Part shown: one piece after another, positions 1-8,982 of the stretch
Layout of the letters: each line of letters starts with the position of its first letter
Position numbering within the stretch: the first letter of the stretch is position 1
Translations under genes and position numbers: made by a program
Notes under the pieces: generated by a model
Told to the model about the DNA's origin: nothing
Database searches by the model: none
The model's input: only the letters and a program-made list of their open reading frames with translations
Assembly (NCBI RefSeq): GCF_000317595.1
Contig: NZ_AEJC01000638.1
Location: 1-64,000 of the forward strand
From: Streptomyces ipomoeae 91-03
Lineage (GTDB): Bacteria > Actinomycetota > Actinomycetes > Streptomycetales > Streptomycetaceae
Reading direction: 5' to 3'
Length of the DNA: 64,000 nt

Positions 1-117
1 CCACCCACCCCGCGACACCCGAGCGTGATCGGGCGCAGCGGCACCTCGCACGCGCCGGTGAGCGACAGCCCACCCCCGCCCGGCCCCACCCACCGGGCGT
101 CCATGACCCCGGCCCGC

Positions 118-2334
118 TCAGCCGGCCCCGCCCTCCCCCAGCAACCGCACCAACTCGATCCGCGACCTGATCCCCAACCGAGCGAAAACCCCCCGCAAAT
201 GGTGATCGATCGTGCGCGGGCTGAGCAGCAGCCGGGCGGCGATCTCCCGGTTCGTGGCGCCCTCGGCCGCCATGCGGGCTACCATCAGCTGCTGGGCCGT
301 GAGCCGGTTGGCGAGATCCGCCACGTCGCGTGCCGCTGGGGCCCGCTCCCCCAACGCGCGTAGCTCCCCCCGAGCCTGAGCCGCACAGTGCGGCGACCCG
401 AAGTGCTCGAAAGCCTCCAGCGCACTGTGCAACCGGTCACGCGCCTCGGTGCGGTTGCGGAGCCGACGCAACGCGCTGCCGAACAGCAGCTCCGTGCGGG
501 CCCGTTCGAAGTCACGGGTGCCGCCGGCGTGGAGGTCGAGGGCGGCACGGTAGTGCTCGACGGCCCCCTCCCCGGTGGCGAGCAGCGCCCGGCAGCGGGC
601 GCTGAGGGCGAGGTCGTCGGCGCTGCGGACGGTACGGGCCCAGCGGTCGTAGTCGGCGTGCGCGGCTCGGGCCACGCGGGTGTCACCGGTGCGGACGGCG
701 GCCTCGACGTAGTGCGGGGTGGCGATGTGACGGATGGCCCGGTGGCCGTGCCCGGGACCGAAACCGGCGAGCGCGCGCAGCCGGGCGGCCGAGGCGGCGT
801 ACCGCCCGGTGCTCAGGTCGAGGAAGGCGAGGGCGAACATGGCGAGAGCGGCCGGCAGCCCCAGTCCGCGTCCGAGGGCGTAGGCGCGGGCGGACTCGGC
901 GCGTTCCCGGCAGACCTCCTCGTCGCCGGTGACGGCGGCGAACATCGCGAGGGCGGCCTGGAGATGGCAGGCCCCGTTGTCCTGTCCGGTCGAGTACGCC
1001 TGGTGCAGGGCGTCGAGGGCGGCGGCCTCGGCGGTCTTGGGGCGCCCGGTCCAGAACTCGGCGTAGGCCCGGAACTCCATGGCCTGCGGCACGGTGGCCG
1101 CCTCGCCCCGGGCCCGGGCGGAGGCGGCGGCCCGGGCGGTGGCGGTGGCGGCGAGGGTGTGGTCGCCGAGGAGGAGGGCGGCGATCCCGGAGTGGATGAG
1201 CAGGGTGGGGTCGCCGCCGGGTCCGCAGCGTCCGGCGGCGGCTTCGAGGGCGTCACGGGCGTCGTCGTACCGTCCCTCGAACGCGGCGGTGAGCGCGCCG
1301 AGCGTGCTGGGCGGCAGGATGCCGAGCGCGGCGGCGACGGCGGAGGCCTCGCGGCAGCGGCGCAGGTCGCCGGTGTAGATGGCGGCTTCGGTGGCTCGTG
1401 CCAGCAGATGGGCGGCGGTGTCGGAGGAGTGCTCGCGGGCGTGGCGAACCGTGGCGGTGAGCAGGGCGTCGAAGGCCTCGGAGGCGTTGCCGGCGCGCAG
1501 GGCGAGGAGTCCGCCGAGGGCGTCGTGGTCGGTGGCCGCGACCAGTCGGCGGGCCCGGTCGCCGTCGCCCGACTGCCAGGCCTCGGCCGCCGCCTGGGCG
1601 AGCAGGTGCGGGCGTTCGGCCGGTTCGGGGGTGAGGGCGGCGGCGCGTTCGGCGAGGGCGGAGGCCAGCGCGGGTTCGCCGATGGCACGTGCCACCCGCG
1701 CCGACAGACGGAGTTCGGCGGCGAGCCGGCGGCTGGGGCCGAGGGCGGCGGCGGCCCGGTGCCAGGAACGCCGGGGTCTCTCGCCCTCGCCGCTCAGCAC
1801 CCCGGCGAGCAGCCGGTGGGCCGCACGCCGGTCGTCCATGGCGGCGGACTCGTAGACGGCGATGCGTGTCCAGGCGTCCCGGAAGACGATGCCCTGGGCG
1901 GTGGCGTGGGCGAGGCCCGCCGCCTCCGCCGCGTCGACGGGACCGGTGTCGAGGCGGGCGGCGGTCACGGCACGCGCGTAGGCGTGGGTCGGGAACGGGT
2001 GTTGGTCGGCCGCGGCGAGCAGCAGCAGGAACCGGGTGTCGTCGGGCAGGGCCCGTACGTCGCGCCGGTGGTCCCGCAGCAAGGCGGGGACGAGTGCCAA
2101 CGGCTCGGCGGGGAGCGGGTCGAGGCCGCAGGCCTGGCGTTCGGTCAGGGCGGCGGCCAGTTCCGCGGCAGCGCGGGGGTCGCCGTGCGCGGCGTGCAGC
2201 AGGCGTACGCGTACGCCTTCGGAGAGCGCGGCCTTCGCGGCCGGCTCGGCCTCCGGGCTCGGCCACTCGTTCATGGGGGGCGGTGGCGAGCGATGCGGAA
2301 GTTGTGGGGGGTTCACCGGAGTCACCACACTCAT
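118..2334 (-). CDS. LuxR-family transcriptional regulator, ATPase-less
   Basis: Cytoplasmic DNA-binding regulator of about 738 residues. The last 65 residues form a LuxR/GerE helix-turn-helix (seen: LTAQQLMVARMAAEGATN, then REIAARLLLSPRTIDHHL). The rest is an Ala/Arg-rich all-helical, TPR-like body such as that in the C-terminal half of LAL (large ATP-binding LuxR) regulators. No Walker A motif is visible, so it is a shortened relative of that family. ATG at 2334 follows a GTG at 2337; neither has a clear Shine-Dalgarno, and the message may be leaderless. A downstream ATG at 2274 is an alternative start. It is divergent from the lipase gene, with a palindrome between them. Regulating the lipase is a guess from position only. 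Confidence 0.85.
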   Translation of the reverse strand: MSVVTPVNPPQLPHRSPPPPMNEWPSPEAEPAAKAALSEGVRVRLLHAAHGDPRAAAELAAALTERQACGLDPLPAEPLALVPALLRDHRRDVRALPDDTRFLLLLAAADQHPFPTHAYARAVTAARLDTGPVDAAEAAGLAHATAQGIVFRDAWTRIAVYESAAMDDRRAAHRLLAGVLSGEGERPRRSWHRAAAALGPSRRLAAELRLSARVARAIGEPALASALAERAAALTPEPAERPHLLAQAAAEAWQSGDGDRARRLVAATDHDALGGLLALRAGNASEAFDALLTATVRHAREHSSDTAAHLLARATEAAIYTGDLRRCREASAVAAALGILPPSTLGALTAAFEGRYDDARDALEAAAGRCGPGGDPTLLIHSGIAALLLGDHTLAATATARAAASARARGEAATVPQAMEFRAYAEFWTGRPKTAEAAALDALHQAYSTGQDNGACHLQAALAMFAAVTGDEEVCRERAESARAYALGRGLGLPAALAMFALAFLDLSTGRYAASAARLRALAGFGPGHGHRAIRHIATPHYVEAAVRTGDTRVARAAHADYDRWARTVRSADDLALSARCRALLATGEGAVEHYRAALDLHAGGTRDFERARTELLFGSALRRLRNRTEARDRLHSALEAFEHFGSPHCAAQARGELRALGERAPAARDVADLANRLTAQQLMVARMAAEGATNREIAARLLLSPRTIDHHLRGVFARLGIRSRIELVRLLGEGGAG

Positions 2335-2338
2335 CACG

Positions 2339-2364
2339 TTACTGGCGAGTTAACCGGCCAGTAA
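2339..2364. promoter_or_regulatory. Palindrome in the LuxR/lipase divergent region
   Basis: TTACTGGC at 2339-2346 and GCCAGTAA at 2357-2364 are perfect inverted repeats around a central GTTAAC, giving a 26-bp near-palindrome. It sits directly against the LuxR start codon and about 80 bp before the lipase start. Such symmetry is typical of a dimeric repressor operator; autoregulation by the LuxR protein is inference. Confidence 0.45.
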
Positions 2365-2443
2365 AGACCGGCGACTTCACCGATGCGGCGCGCGTAGACC
2401 CCACCCGACACTCCTGTCGACCCCACCCGCTTCAGGAGGCACC

Positions 2444-3130
2444 ATGCATCGCCGCATGCGCCGTATCGCCACGGCCCTAGCGACCGTGACCACCACGTTC
2501 CTGCTTTCCCTGTCATTCGCCGCCGTCCCCGCTCAGGCCGCGACCCACAACCCGATCGTCTTCGTGCACGGGCTCAGCAGTTCGTCCAGCAGTTGGGACG
2601 ACTGGGTGGCGTACTTCAAGCAGGACGGCTACACGTCCTCCGAGTTGTACGCCTGGTCCTACGACTGGGGCCAGTCCAACGTCACGACGGCACAGCAGCT
2701 GAAGAGCAAGATCCAGAGCGTGCTCGCCGCGACGGGCGCCTCCAAGGTCGACGTGGTCGTCCACTCGATGGGCGCGCTGAGCTCCCGCTACTACCTCAAG
2801 AACCTCGGCGGGACGTCGTACGTGGACGACTTCGTCTCCACGGCCGGTGTGAACCACGGGACGACCGTGGCCGGTTGGTGCCGGTGGCTGTACACCTCCT
2901 GCGGGGAGATGTACACGGGCAGTTCGTTCCTCACCGCGCTCAACTCCGGTGACGAGACCCCGGGCAGCGTGTCGTACGCCAGCTACTGGTCGAACTGCGA
3001 CGACGCGCTCACCCCGGACACCACCGCGATCCTCAGCGGCGCCACGAATGTCGAGGTGGGCTGCATCTCGCACAACGAGATGAACAACGACCACGGCGTC
3101 TACGAGCAGGTGCGGAACTTCATCGCCTGA
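2444..3130 (+). CDS. Secreted alpha/beta-hydrolase lipase (lipase class 2 type)
   Basis: Predicted extracellular triacylglycerol lipase or esterase, 228 aa. The N-terminus is a Sec signal peptide (RR, hydrophobic stretch, AQAA-type cleavage site near residue 30). The oxyanion segment [12 protein letters not shown] and the nucleophile elbow HSMGA (GxSxG-type, Ser near residue 108) are visible. A C-terminal [10 protein letters not shown] supplies the His. Cysteines in the second half probably form disulphides. AGGAGG lies 7 nt before the ATG. A strong hairpin follows the stop, so it is probably monocistronic. The substrate cannot be read from sequence. Confidence 0.88.
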   Translation: MHRRMRRIATALATVTTTFLLSLSFAAVPAQAATHNPIVFVHGLSSSSSSWDDWVAYFKQDGYTSSELYAWSYDWGQSNVTTAQQLKSKIQSVLAATGASKVDVVVHSMGALSSRYYLKNLGGTSYVDDFVSTAGVNHGTTVAGWCRWLYTSCGEMYTGSSFLTALNSGDETPGSVSYASYWSNCDDALTPDTTAILSGATNVEVGCISHNEMNNDHGVYEQVRNFIA

Positions 3131-3156
3131 CGCATCCGGCTCGTCGTACGCCCCCC

Positions 3157-3201
3157 CTCACCCGTCGCGCAACCACTCCCCAGGGTCGCGCGACGGGTGA
3201 G
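3157..3201 (+). terminator. Hairpin terminator after the lipase gene
   Basis: CTCACCCGTCGCGC at 3157-3170 pairs perfectly with GCGCGACGGGTGAG at 3188-3201, a 14-bp GC-rich stem with a 17-nt loop. There is no U tract, as is common for Streptomyces terminators. Confidence 0.75.
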
Positions 3202-3256
3202 CCGGTGCTTCCCTGGGGACAATCGCGGTATCTGTCGTCCTCTCGGGAGGTACGCC

Positions 3257-3916
3257 ATGGCCCGCACCGCCAAGGACGCCGTGCACCACCCCCTGTTCGC
3301 CCGGTTCTACGCCCGGCTGAGCGTGTCGGCGGAGCCGAGGATCGGCCCTCTGCGCGACGAACTGCTCGCCGGGATCTCGGGGCGCGTCATCGAGATCGGC
3401 GCCGGGAACGGCCTGAACTTCGCCCACTACCCGCGTACGGTCTCGGAGGTCGTGGCGATCGAACCGGAGCGCTCTCTGCGGCAGTTGGCCCTGGAGTCCG
3501 CCCTGCGTGCCGATGTGCCCGTGGACGTGGCGCCGGGCGCGGCGGAGGCGCTGCCGGTCAAGAGCGAGGCGTTCGACGCCGCCGTCGTGTCTCTGGTGCT
3601 GTGCAGCGTGCGGGATGTGCGGCGTTCACTGAGCGAGGTGCGGCGGGTACTGCGGCCCGGCGGTGAGCTGCGGTTCTTCGAGCACGGCCGGGGCGGCGGC
3701 AGCGTGATGCGGACGGCCCAGCGGGCACTGGACGGCACGGTGTGGCCGCTGCTGTTCGGCGGCTGCCATGTGGCCCGCGACCCGCTCGGCGAGGTCCGGG
3801 CCGCCGGGTTCGAGATCGCGTCGCACCGGGAGATGCTCGTCCCCGAGAAGGGGCCGCGCATGCCCACCTCCTACTGCGTGGTCGGCAGGGCGCGGCGGCC
3901 CGAACTCGGCGACTAG
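3257..3916 (+). CDS. Class I SAM-dependent methyltransferase
   Basis: 219-aa cytosolic methyltransferase of the UbiE/Methyltransf_11 type. Motif I is IEIGAGNGLNF (SAM-binding glycine loop, residues about 45-55), followed by an acidic residue in VVAIEPE. Motif IV-like DAAVVSLVLCSV and LRPGGELRFFEHG follow. The start at 3257 is chosen because GGGAGG lies 7 nt upstream; an in-frame earlier ATG would begin inside the preceding terminator. The substrate is unknown. It is unlikely to belong to the PABA/prenyl cluster 7 kb away. Confidence 0.85.
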   Translation: MARTAKDAVHHPLFARFYARLSVSAEPRIGPLRDELLAGISGRVIEIGAGNGLNFAHYPRTVSEVVAIEPERSLRQLALESALRADVPVDVAPGAAEALPVKSEAFDAAVVSLVLCSVRDVRRSLSEVRRVLRPGGELRFFEHGRGGGSVMRTAQRALDGTVWPLLFGGCHVARDPLGEVRAAGFEIASHREMLVPEKGPRMPTSYCVVGRARRPELGD

Positions 3917-3953
3917 GACGACCGGTCCGAAGACACAGGCGGCCGGGGGTCGT

Positions 3954-4328
3954 TCACAGGCCCCACTGGCGCAGCTCCCGGGTGATGTCGTGCACGGTGG
4001 CCTCGCCGCTCTTGACCAGCTTGGCCAGTTCGCGCACCTGCTCGGCGGAGGTGACGACCTTGACGCCGCTGGCGACGAGATAGCCGTAGGCGACGGCGCA
4101 GGCGAACAGCGCGTTGGAGCGCTCAAGCGCCGGGATGTGCATCAGGAGCTGAAGGAGGGACGCGGCTCGGGCGTGCGGGGTGTCGTAGACGGGGACGTCG
4201 AAGATCTCGGCCTCGTGCCGGGCGACGGCCGCGACGAGGGCGCCCCAGTCGGTGATCTGGGGATCTCCGGGCGTCTTCTGTTCGGCGACCATCAGAAGCC
4301 AGGCGAGGTCGATGCGGAGCTGACTCAA
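3954..4328 (-). CDS. Doc/Fic-family toxin-like protein
   Basis: 124-aa protein matching the streptomycete Fic/Doc toxin component type. Fic proteins transfer AMP or, in Doc, phosphate to target proteins. The helical Fic core is recognisable around residues 60-85 (HIPALERSNALFA). The canonical HxFx(D/E)GNxR loop is reduced to His, Glu and Asn, lacking the Gly and Arg, so activity is doubtful. It starts 4 bp after the stop of an RHH-type antitoxin gene and so forms a typical antitoxin-toxin pair on the minus strand. Confidence 0.7.
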   Translation of the reverse strand: MSQLRIDLAWLLMVAEQKTPGDPQITDWGALVAAVARHEAEIFDVPVYDTPHARAASLLQLLMHIPALERSNALFACAVAYGYLVASGVKVVTSAEQVRELAKLVKSGEATVHDITRELRQWGL

Positions 4329-4332
4329 GGGA

Positions 4333-4572
4333 TCAGTGACGTCCTTCGCGCCGGCCTTCGAGTTCCCTGCCGAACTCCTCGACGAAGACCGTCTCGTACT
4401 GCTTCATGAAATCGGCGGCGGACTCCACGAAGGTGTTCCCCACTTCTCCGGTGTCCTGCCGGACCAGTTCCTCGATGTACCGGTTCACACTCATCCCGCG
4501 CTCCAGGGCTCGCTCCCGGGCTGCCCGGGCCGTGTCCTCGTCCACCCGTACGTTCAGCTGGGTCTTGGCCAT
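4333..4572 (-). CDS. Ribbon-helix-helix antitoxin
   Basis: 79-aa protein with an N-terminal ribbon-helix-helix: beta strand TQLNVRVDED, then helices around ERGMSVNRYIEELVRQ. RHH antitoxins bind operator DNA as dimers and cover the toxin with their C-terminal half. Here that half (residues 45-79) is charged and helical. It is the first gene of the pair with the Doc-like protein. The upstream DNA contains two GCTAGCG-like half sites (near 4583 and 4594) that could be its operator; this is inference. Confidence 0.75.
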   Translation of the reverse strand: MAKTQLNVRVDEDTARAARERALERGMSVNRYIEELVRQDTGEVGNTFVESAADFMKQYETVFVEEFGRELEGRREGRH

Positions 4573-4790
4573 GACTCGACGCTAGCGCCGGAGCGCTAGC
4601 GCGGCAAGGGCGCCCTCGCGATGTGCGCCCCTTAAGGGCAGGACATGGGTGCCCCTTACATCGGTACCGGAGACCCGACCTGCGACGGAGACGGCCTCGG
4701 ACTTCGGGGGGATACCGGATGTGCGGTGGATCACATTAGGCTCGTCCGGGAACGCCCGGAATTCGAACTGGTTCGAGCCTGGAGGCCGTT

Positions 4791-5750
4791 TTGTCCACTG
4801 TTGCCGCTGAGCACCCCTTCGGCCGCGCGGAAGCCGACGGCGTCGCCGCCCGCGCCCGGGGTCTGACGAAGGCGTACGGCTCGGGTGAGACGACGGTGCT
4901 CGCCCTCGACTCGGTCGACGTGGACATCGCGCGCGGCCGGTTCACCGCGGTGATGGGTCCCTCGGGTTCGGGGAAATCCACGCTGATGCACTGTCTGGCG
5001 GGGCTCGACACCGTGTCGGCGGGGCAGGTGTGGCTCGGGGACACCGAGATCACCCGGCTCAGGGAACGCGATCTGACCCGGCTGCGCCGGGACCGGATCG
5101 GCTTCATGTTCCAGTCCTTCAATCTGATCCCGACGCTGAACGCGGCCGAGAACATCACCCTGCCCATGGACATCGCGGGCAAGAAGCCCGACGAGAAGTG
5201 GCTGGACCAGGTCATCGACACACTGGGCCTGCGGGACCGGCTGGGGCACCGGCCGTCGCAGCTGTCCGGCGGCCAGCAGCAGCGGGTGGCCTGCGCCCGG
5301 GCGCTCGCCTCCCGGCCGGAGCTGATCTTCGCGGACGAGCCGACCGGCAACCTCGACTCCCGGGCCGGCCTCGAAGTGCTGGGCTTCCTGCGCGAGGCCG
5401 TCGACGAGCTGGGCCAGACCGTCGTCATGGTCACCCACGACCCCGGGGCCGCCGCCCACTCCGACCTGGTGCTCTTCCTCGCCGACGGACGGATCGTGGA
5501 CCGCATGGAGCGCCCGACGGCCGAGGCCGTGCTGGAACGGATGCGCCTCTTCACCAGCGGAAACCCGCCGGCCTCCGGCACGGGCCGGGCGGCCTTCGAC
5601 GCAGCGGGCACCCCCGCCGACGTACGCGCGACCGGGCGCACCGGCCTCGGCAAGGACACGACCGGACCCACCGACCTGGGCAAGCACACGACCGGACCCA
5701 CCAATCTCGACAAGGACACGACCGGACCCGTCGACCGCGACAAGGACTGA
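4791..5750 (+). CDS. ABC transporter ATP-binding protein, MacB/LolD type
   Basis: 319-aa cytosolic ATPase energising the FtsX-type permease that follows 4 bp later. Seen: Walker A GPSGSGKST (about residue 58), Q-loop FMFQSFN, signature LSGGQQQRVACARAL, Walker B LIFADEPTGNLDS and the H-loop VTHD. TTG start with GGAG 7 nt upstream; the N-terminus STVAAEHPFG precedes the conserved domain sensibly. Odd: the last 35 residues are a Lys/Asp/Thr-rich tail made of three 10-residue repeats encoded by a 30-bp tandem repeat, beyond the usual end of the family. Such pairs export peptides, lipids or antibiotics; the substrate is unknown. Confidence 0.9.
   Translation: MSTVAAEHPFGRAEADGVAARARGLTKAYGSGETTVLALDSVDVDIARGRFTAVMGPSGSGKSTLMHCLAGLDTVSAGQVWLGDTEITRLRERDLTRLRRDRIGFMFQSFNLIPTLNAAENITLPMDIAGKKPDEKWLDQVIDTLGLRDRLGHRPSQLSGGQQQRVACARALASRPELIFADEPTGNLDSRAGLEVLGFLREAVDELGQTVVMVTHDPGAAAHSDLVLFLADGRIVDRMERPTAEAVLERMRLFTSGNPPASGTGRAAFDAAGTPADVRATGRTGLGKDTTGPTDLGKHTTGPTNLDKDTTGPVDRDKD
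5651..5750 (+). repeat. 30-bp in-frame tandem repeat at the 3' end of the ABC ATPase gene
   Basis: Three consecutive 30-bp units starting CAAGGACACG, CAAGCACACG and CAAGGACACG at 5651, 5681 and 5711, then a partial unit that runs into the stop codon. They encode K(D/H)TTGP-type decapeptides. The period is a multiple of three, so copy-number change alters only the length of the protein tail. Confidence 0.85.
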
Positions 5751-5754
5751 GACC

Positions 5755-8325
5755 GTGCTCAAGGCGACCCTGCGGAGTTTCCTGGCGCACAAGGGGCGGC
5801 TGGTGCTCTCGGCGCTGGCCGTCATCCTGTCGGTGGCGTTCGTCGCGGGCAGTCTGATCTTCTCGGACACGGTCACCCGCACCTTCGACCGGCTCTTCGC
5901 CTCGACCTCGGCCGACGTCACCGTGGGCCCGAAGGACGACGACCTGGGGGGACAGATGCCGACCGGGGCGGTGGAGACCGTACCCGCGTCCCTCGCGGAG
6001 CGCGTCGCGGGGATCGACGGCGTCGCGGACACGCATGTCGACGCGGCCGTGGAGAACATCACGGTCGTCAACAGCGAGAACGAGTCGGTGGGGCCGACGA
6101 CCGGCGCCCCCACCATCGCCACCAACTGGTACCTCACCGACCGCAGCCCCGTGGAGCTGACCAGCGGACACGCCCCGGAAGGCCCCGGCCAGGCGCTGCT
6201 CGACGCGGACACCGCGAAGCAGAAGGACGTGAAGATCGGCGACACGCTCACCGTGCTCGCCCGGCCCGGCTCCTTCGAGGTGAAGGTCGTCGGCATCGCC
6301 ACCTTCACCACCACCAACCCCGGAGCCGCCCTCGTCTTCCTCGACACCCCGACCGCGCAGGCCAAGCTCCTGGGCGACCCCGACGCCGCCACCAGCATCT
6401 CGGTGACCGCGGCTCCGGGCGTCAGCGACGACCGGCTCAAGCAGCGGATCGCCGACGAGCTGGGGCCGCGCGCGTACGAGTACCAGACCGCCGACGAGCA
6501 GGCCGAGTCGGCGGCGGCCTCGCTCGGCGGGTTCCTCGACGTCATCAAGTACGTGATGTTGGGATTCGCCGGGATCGCGACGCTCGTGGGTGTCTTCCTC
6601 ATCGTCAACACCTTCTCCATGCTGATCGCCCAACGCACTCGTGAGCTGGGACTGTTGCGCGCCCTGGGCGCCGACCGACGGCAGGTGCGCCGGTCCGTGC
6701 TCACCGAGGCGGCGCTGCTGGGCCTCGTCGGATCGACGCTCGGCCTCGCGGCCGGCATCGGGCTGGCGTTCGGGCTGATCGAGCTCATGGGTGTCTTCGG
6801 GATGAACCTGAAGTCCACCGAGATGGTCATCGGCGTGGGGACCCCGATCGCGGCGTACGTCGTCGGCCTCGGCGTCACCTTCGTCGCGGCCTATCTCCCG
6901 GCACGGCGGGCGGCGGCCGTGTCGCCGATGGCGGCGCTCACGGACGCCGAGATCGCCGGGGTCGGCCGGCCGCTACGGGTGCGCGCGGTGGTCGGCGGGA
7001 TCGTGGGGGCGGCCGGTGCCGCCGCGCTCGTGGGGTGCGCGGTGTCGACGGACACGGGCTCGGCGGCCTCGCTGCTCGGCCTCGGGGTGGTCCTCACCCT
7101 GGTCGCGACCGTCGTGGCGGGCCCGCTCCTCGTACGGCCGGTGATCCGGGTGCTCGGCGGCGCGTTCCCCGCGTTGTTCGGCTCGGTCGGGCGGATGAGC
7201 CAGCGCAACGCCCTGCGCAACCCGCGCCGGACCGGGGCCACCGCCGCCGCGCTGATGGTGGGGCTCGCGCTGGTCGCCGGGATGTCCGTGGCGAGCGCGT
7301 CGATGACCAAGTCGTTCGACGACGAGATCGACCGGACCCTGGGCGCCGACTTCGTCGTCCAGAACCAGAACTTCATGCCGTTCCCGCAGGAGATCACCGA
7401 CAAGGTCCGCGCCACCGACGGCGCCGGACTCGTCGTACGACAGCGGTTCTCCCCCGTCGCGGTACGGCTGCCGGACGGGAAGCGGATCGAGACGACCGCC
7501 GCGGCCTACGACTCACGGCTCGACGAGGTCGCCGACGTCACCTATGCCGAGGGCGACAGCGCCGCCGCGCTGGCGGACGGCGCCATCGCCATGGACGTGG
7601 ACTTCGCCAAGGACCACGACGTGACGATCGGCAGCACGATCCCGGTACGGTTCCCGGCCGGGAAGAACGCCGAGCTGAAGGTCACCGCGCTCACCGACCA
7701 GGACGCCGCCGAGGGCTTCGGGATGCAGGGCGGGCTGTACTTCGGGATGCCGACCATCGAAAAATACGTGCCCGACGGTCAGGACTCGGCGCTGTACGTG
7801 AACGCCGGTTCCGGAGTGAGCGCCGACGAGCTGCGCGCGAACCTGGAGCGGACGCTGGAGGAGTATCCGCAGGTGCAGGTCCGTGACCAGGCCGACTACA
7901 AGGAGCTGATCCGCGGCCAGATCGCCGTACTGCTGTACCTCGTCTACGCGTTGCTCGGGCTCGCGATCGTCATCGCCGTCCTCGGGGTGGTCAACACCCT
8001 CGCCCTGTCGGTGGTCGAGCGCACCCGGGAGATCGGCCTGCTGCGCGCGATCGGACTCGCCCGGCGGCAGCTGCGGCGGATGATCCGGCTGGAGTCCGTG
8101 GTCATCGCCGTGTTCGGCGCGGTCCTCGGGCTCGCGCTGGGGCTGGTCTGGGGCGTGTGCGTACAGCAGGTGCTGGCGTTGCAGGGCATGCGGGCGCTGG
8201 CGATCCCCTGGGGCACGGTCGTCGCCGTGGTCGTGGGCTCGGCGGTGGTGGGCGTGGTGGCCGCGCTGCTCCCCGCGCTGCGCGCGTCCCGCATGAACGT
8301 GCTGGCGGCGATCGCGCACGAGTGA
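5755..8325 (+). CDS. ABC transporter permease with two FtsX domains (MacB-like)
   Basis: 856-aa membrane protein. An N-terminal transmembrane helix (about residues 15-35) is followed by an extracytoplasmic MacB_PCD-like domain. An FtsX domain with three helices (about 265-385) contains TRELGLLRALGADRRQVRR. A second periplasmic-type domain and a second FtsX block (about 725-855) contain TREIGLLRAIGLARRQLRRM. The duplicated 10-TM plan is usual for actinobacterial exporters of this class. GTG start 4 bp after the ATPase stop, so one operon. The final 35 bp of the gene are repeated in diverged form at 8948-8982. Confidence 0.92.
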   Translation: MLKATLRSFLAHKGRLVLSALAVILSVAFVAGSLIFSDTVTRTFDRLFASTSADVTVGPKDDDLGGQMPTGAVETVPASLAERVAGIDGVADTHVDAAVENITVVNSENESVGPTTGAPTIATNWYLTDRSPVELTSGHAPEGPGQALLDADTAKQKDVKIGDTLTVLARPGSFEVKVVGIATFTTTNPGAALVFLDTPTAQAKLLGDPDAATSISVTAAPGVSDDRLKQRIADELGPRAYEYQTADEQAESAAASLGGFLDVIKYVMLGFAGIATLVGVFLIVNTFSMLIAQRTRELGLLRALGADRRQVRRSVLTEAALLGLVGSTLGLAAGIGLAFGLIELMGVFGMNLKSTEMVIGVGTPIAAYVVGLGVTFVAAYLPARRAAAVSPMAALTDAEIAGVGRPLRVRAVVGGIVGAAGAAALVGCAVSTDTGSAASLLGLGVVLTLVATVVAGPLLVRPVIRVLGGAFPALFGSVGRMSQRNALRNPRRTGATAAALMVGLALVAGMSVASASMTKSFDDEIDRTLGADFVVQNQNFMPFPQEITDKVRATDGAGLVVRQRFSPVAVRLPDGKRIETTAAAYDSRLDEVADVTYAEGDSAAALADGAIAMDVDFAKDHDVTIGSTIPVRFPAGKNAELKVTALTDQDAAEGFGMQGGLYFGMPTIEKYVPDGQDSALYVNAGSGVSADELRANLERTLEEYPQVQVRDQADYKELIRGQIAVLLYLVYALLGLAIVIAVLGVVNTLALSVVERTREIGLLRAIGLARRQLRRMIRLESVVIAVFGAVLGLALGLVWGVCVQQVLALQGMRALAIPWGTVVAVVVGSAVVGVVAALLPALRASRMNVLAAIAHE

Positions 8326-8340
8326 GAACTCGCTTCGGCG

Positions 8341-8982
8341 GGTGGGGCGTATGAGTGAACGCCTGCTCGGCGGTCGGCACGTATGAGTGAGCCGTGCTCG
8401 GCGGTCGGCACGTATGAGTAAGCCGTGCTCGGCGGTCGGCACGTATGAGTGAGCCCTGCTCGGCGGCCGACGCGCGCGAGTCGTGTTCGGCGTCCGGCTG
8501 CTGTAAGCGAGTCGCGTTCGCCGGCCGACTGCTGCGAGCGAGTCATGCTCGGCGGTCGGCCGCTGCGAGCGAGTCGTGCTCGGCGGCCCGTGTGTGTGCG
8601 AGCAGGCGTTCGATGGCCCGGCACGCACGGTCGAGCTCCGCCGACAGCCTGGCACACGACTGAGCCCCGCCGACGGTCGGCACGCATGAGTGAGCCGTGC
8701 TCGCCGGTCGACTGCTGCGAGCGAGTCATGCTCGGCGGTCGGCCGCTGCGAGCGAGTCGTGTTCGGCGGCCCGTGTGTGTGCGAGCGGGTGTTCGGCGGC
8801 CCGGCGTGCACGGTTGAAGTACGGCGGCAGCTGGGCATATGGGCTTCGCCGACAGCCTGGGCACGCGGCTGAGCCCCGCCGGCGGTCGGGGCCTCGGATG
8901 CGCCCCGGCGGCGACCGGCGCGCACACGCGCGGTTGTGCGTCCGTCGGCGTGAATGTGCTGGCGGCACCCGCGCACGAGTGA
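8341..8982. repeat. Degenerate 31-bp tandem-repeat field with a duplicated gene end
   Basis: About 640 bp without a credible gene. Two related 31-bp unit types alternate: one centred on CGTATGAGTGAGCC and one on GCTGCGAGCGAGTC, each followed by GTGCTCGGCGGTCGG. A higher-order copy exists: 8525-8600 is repeated at about 8704-8780. The field closes with 8948-8982, which matches 30 of 35 positions of the permease 3' end at 8291-8325. ORFs across it are Ser/Arg/Ala-rich artefacts of the repeats. Confidence 0.8.

Noticed and set aside
388-2364. Long plus-strand ORF (658 codons) opposite the LuxR regulator
   Set aside because: Gly/Val-rich low-complexity translation, mirror of a high-GC gene with a clear HTH on the other strand.
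3257-3916. Methyltransferase as the prenyl-diphosphate methyltransferase of the benzastatin-like cluster
   Set aside because: It is 7 kb away, beyond a transporter and an IS remnant, and is a general UbiE-like type.
4731-6878. Long minus-strand ORFs opposite the ABC transporter
   Set aside because: Ser/Arg/Pro-rich antisense shadows; the plus strand has complete ABC motifs.
8341-8982. Short plus-strand ORFs in the repeat field, and a possible CRISPR array
   Set aside because: Units are adjacent and related throughout, without unique spacers; the peptides only reflect the 31-bp repeats.
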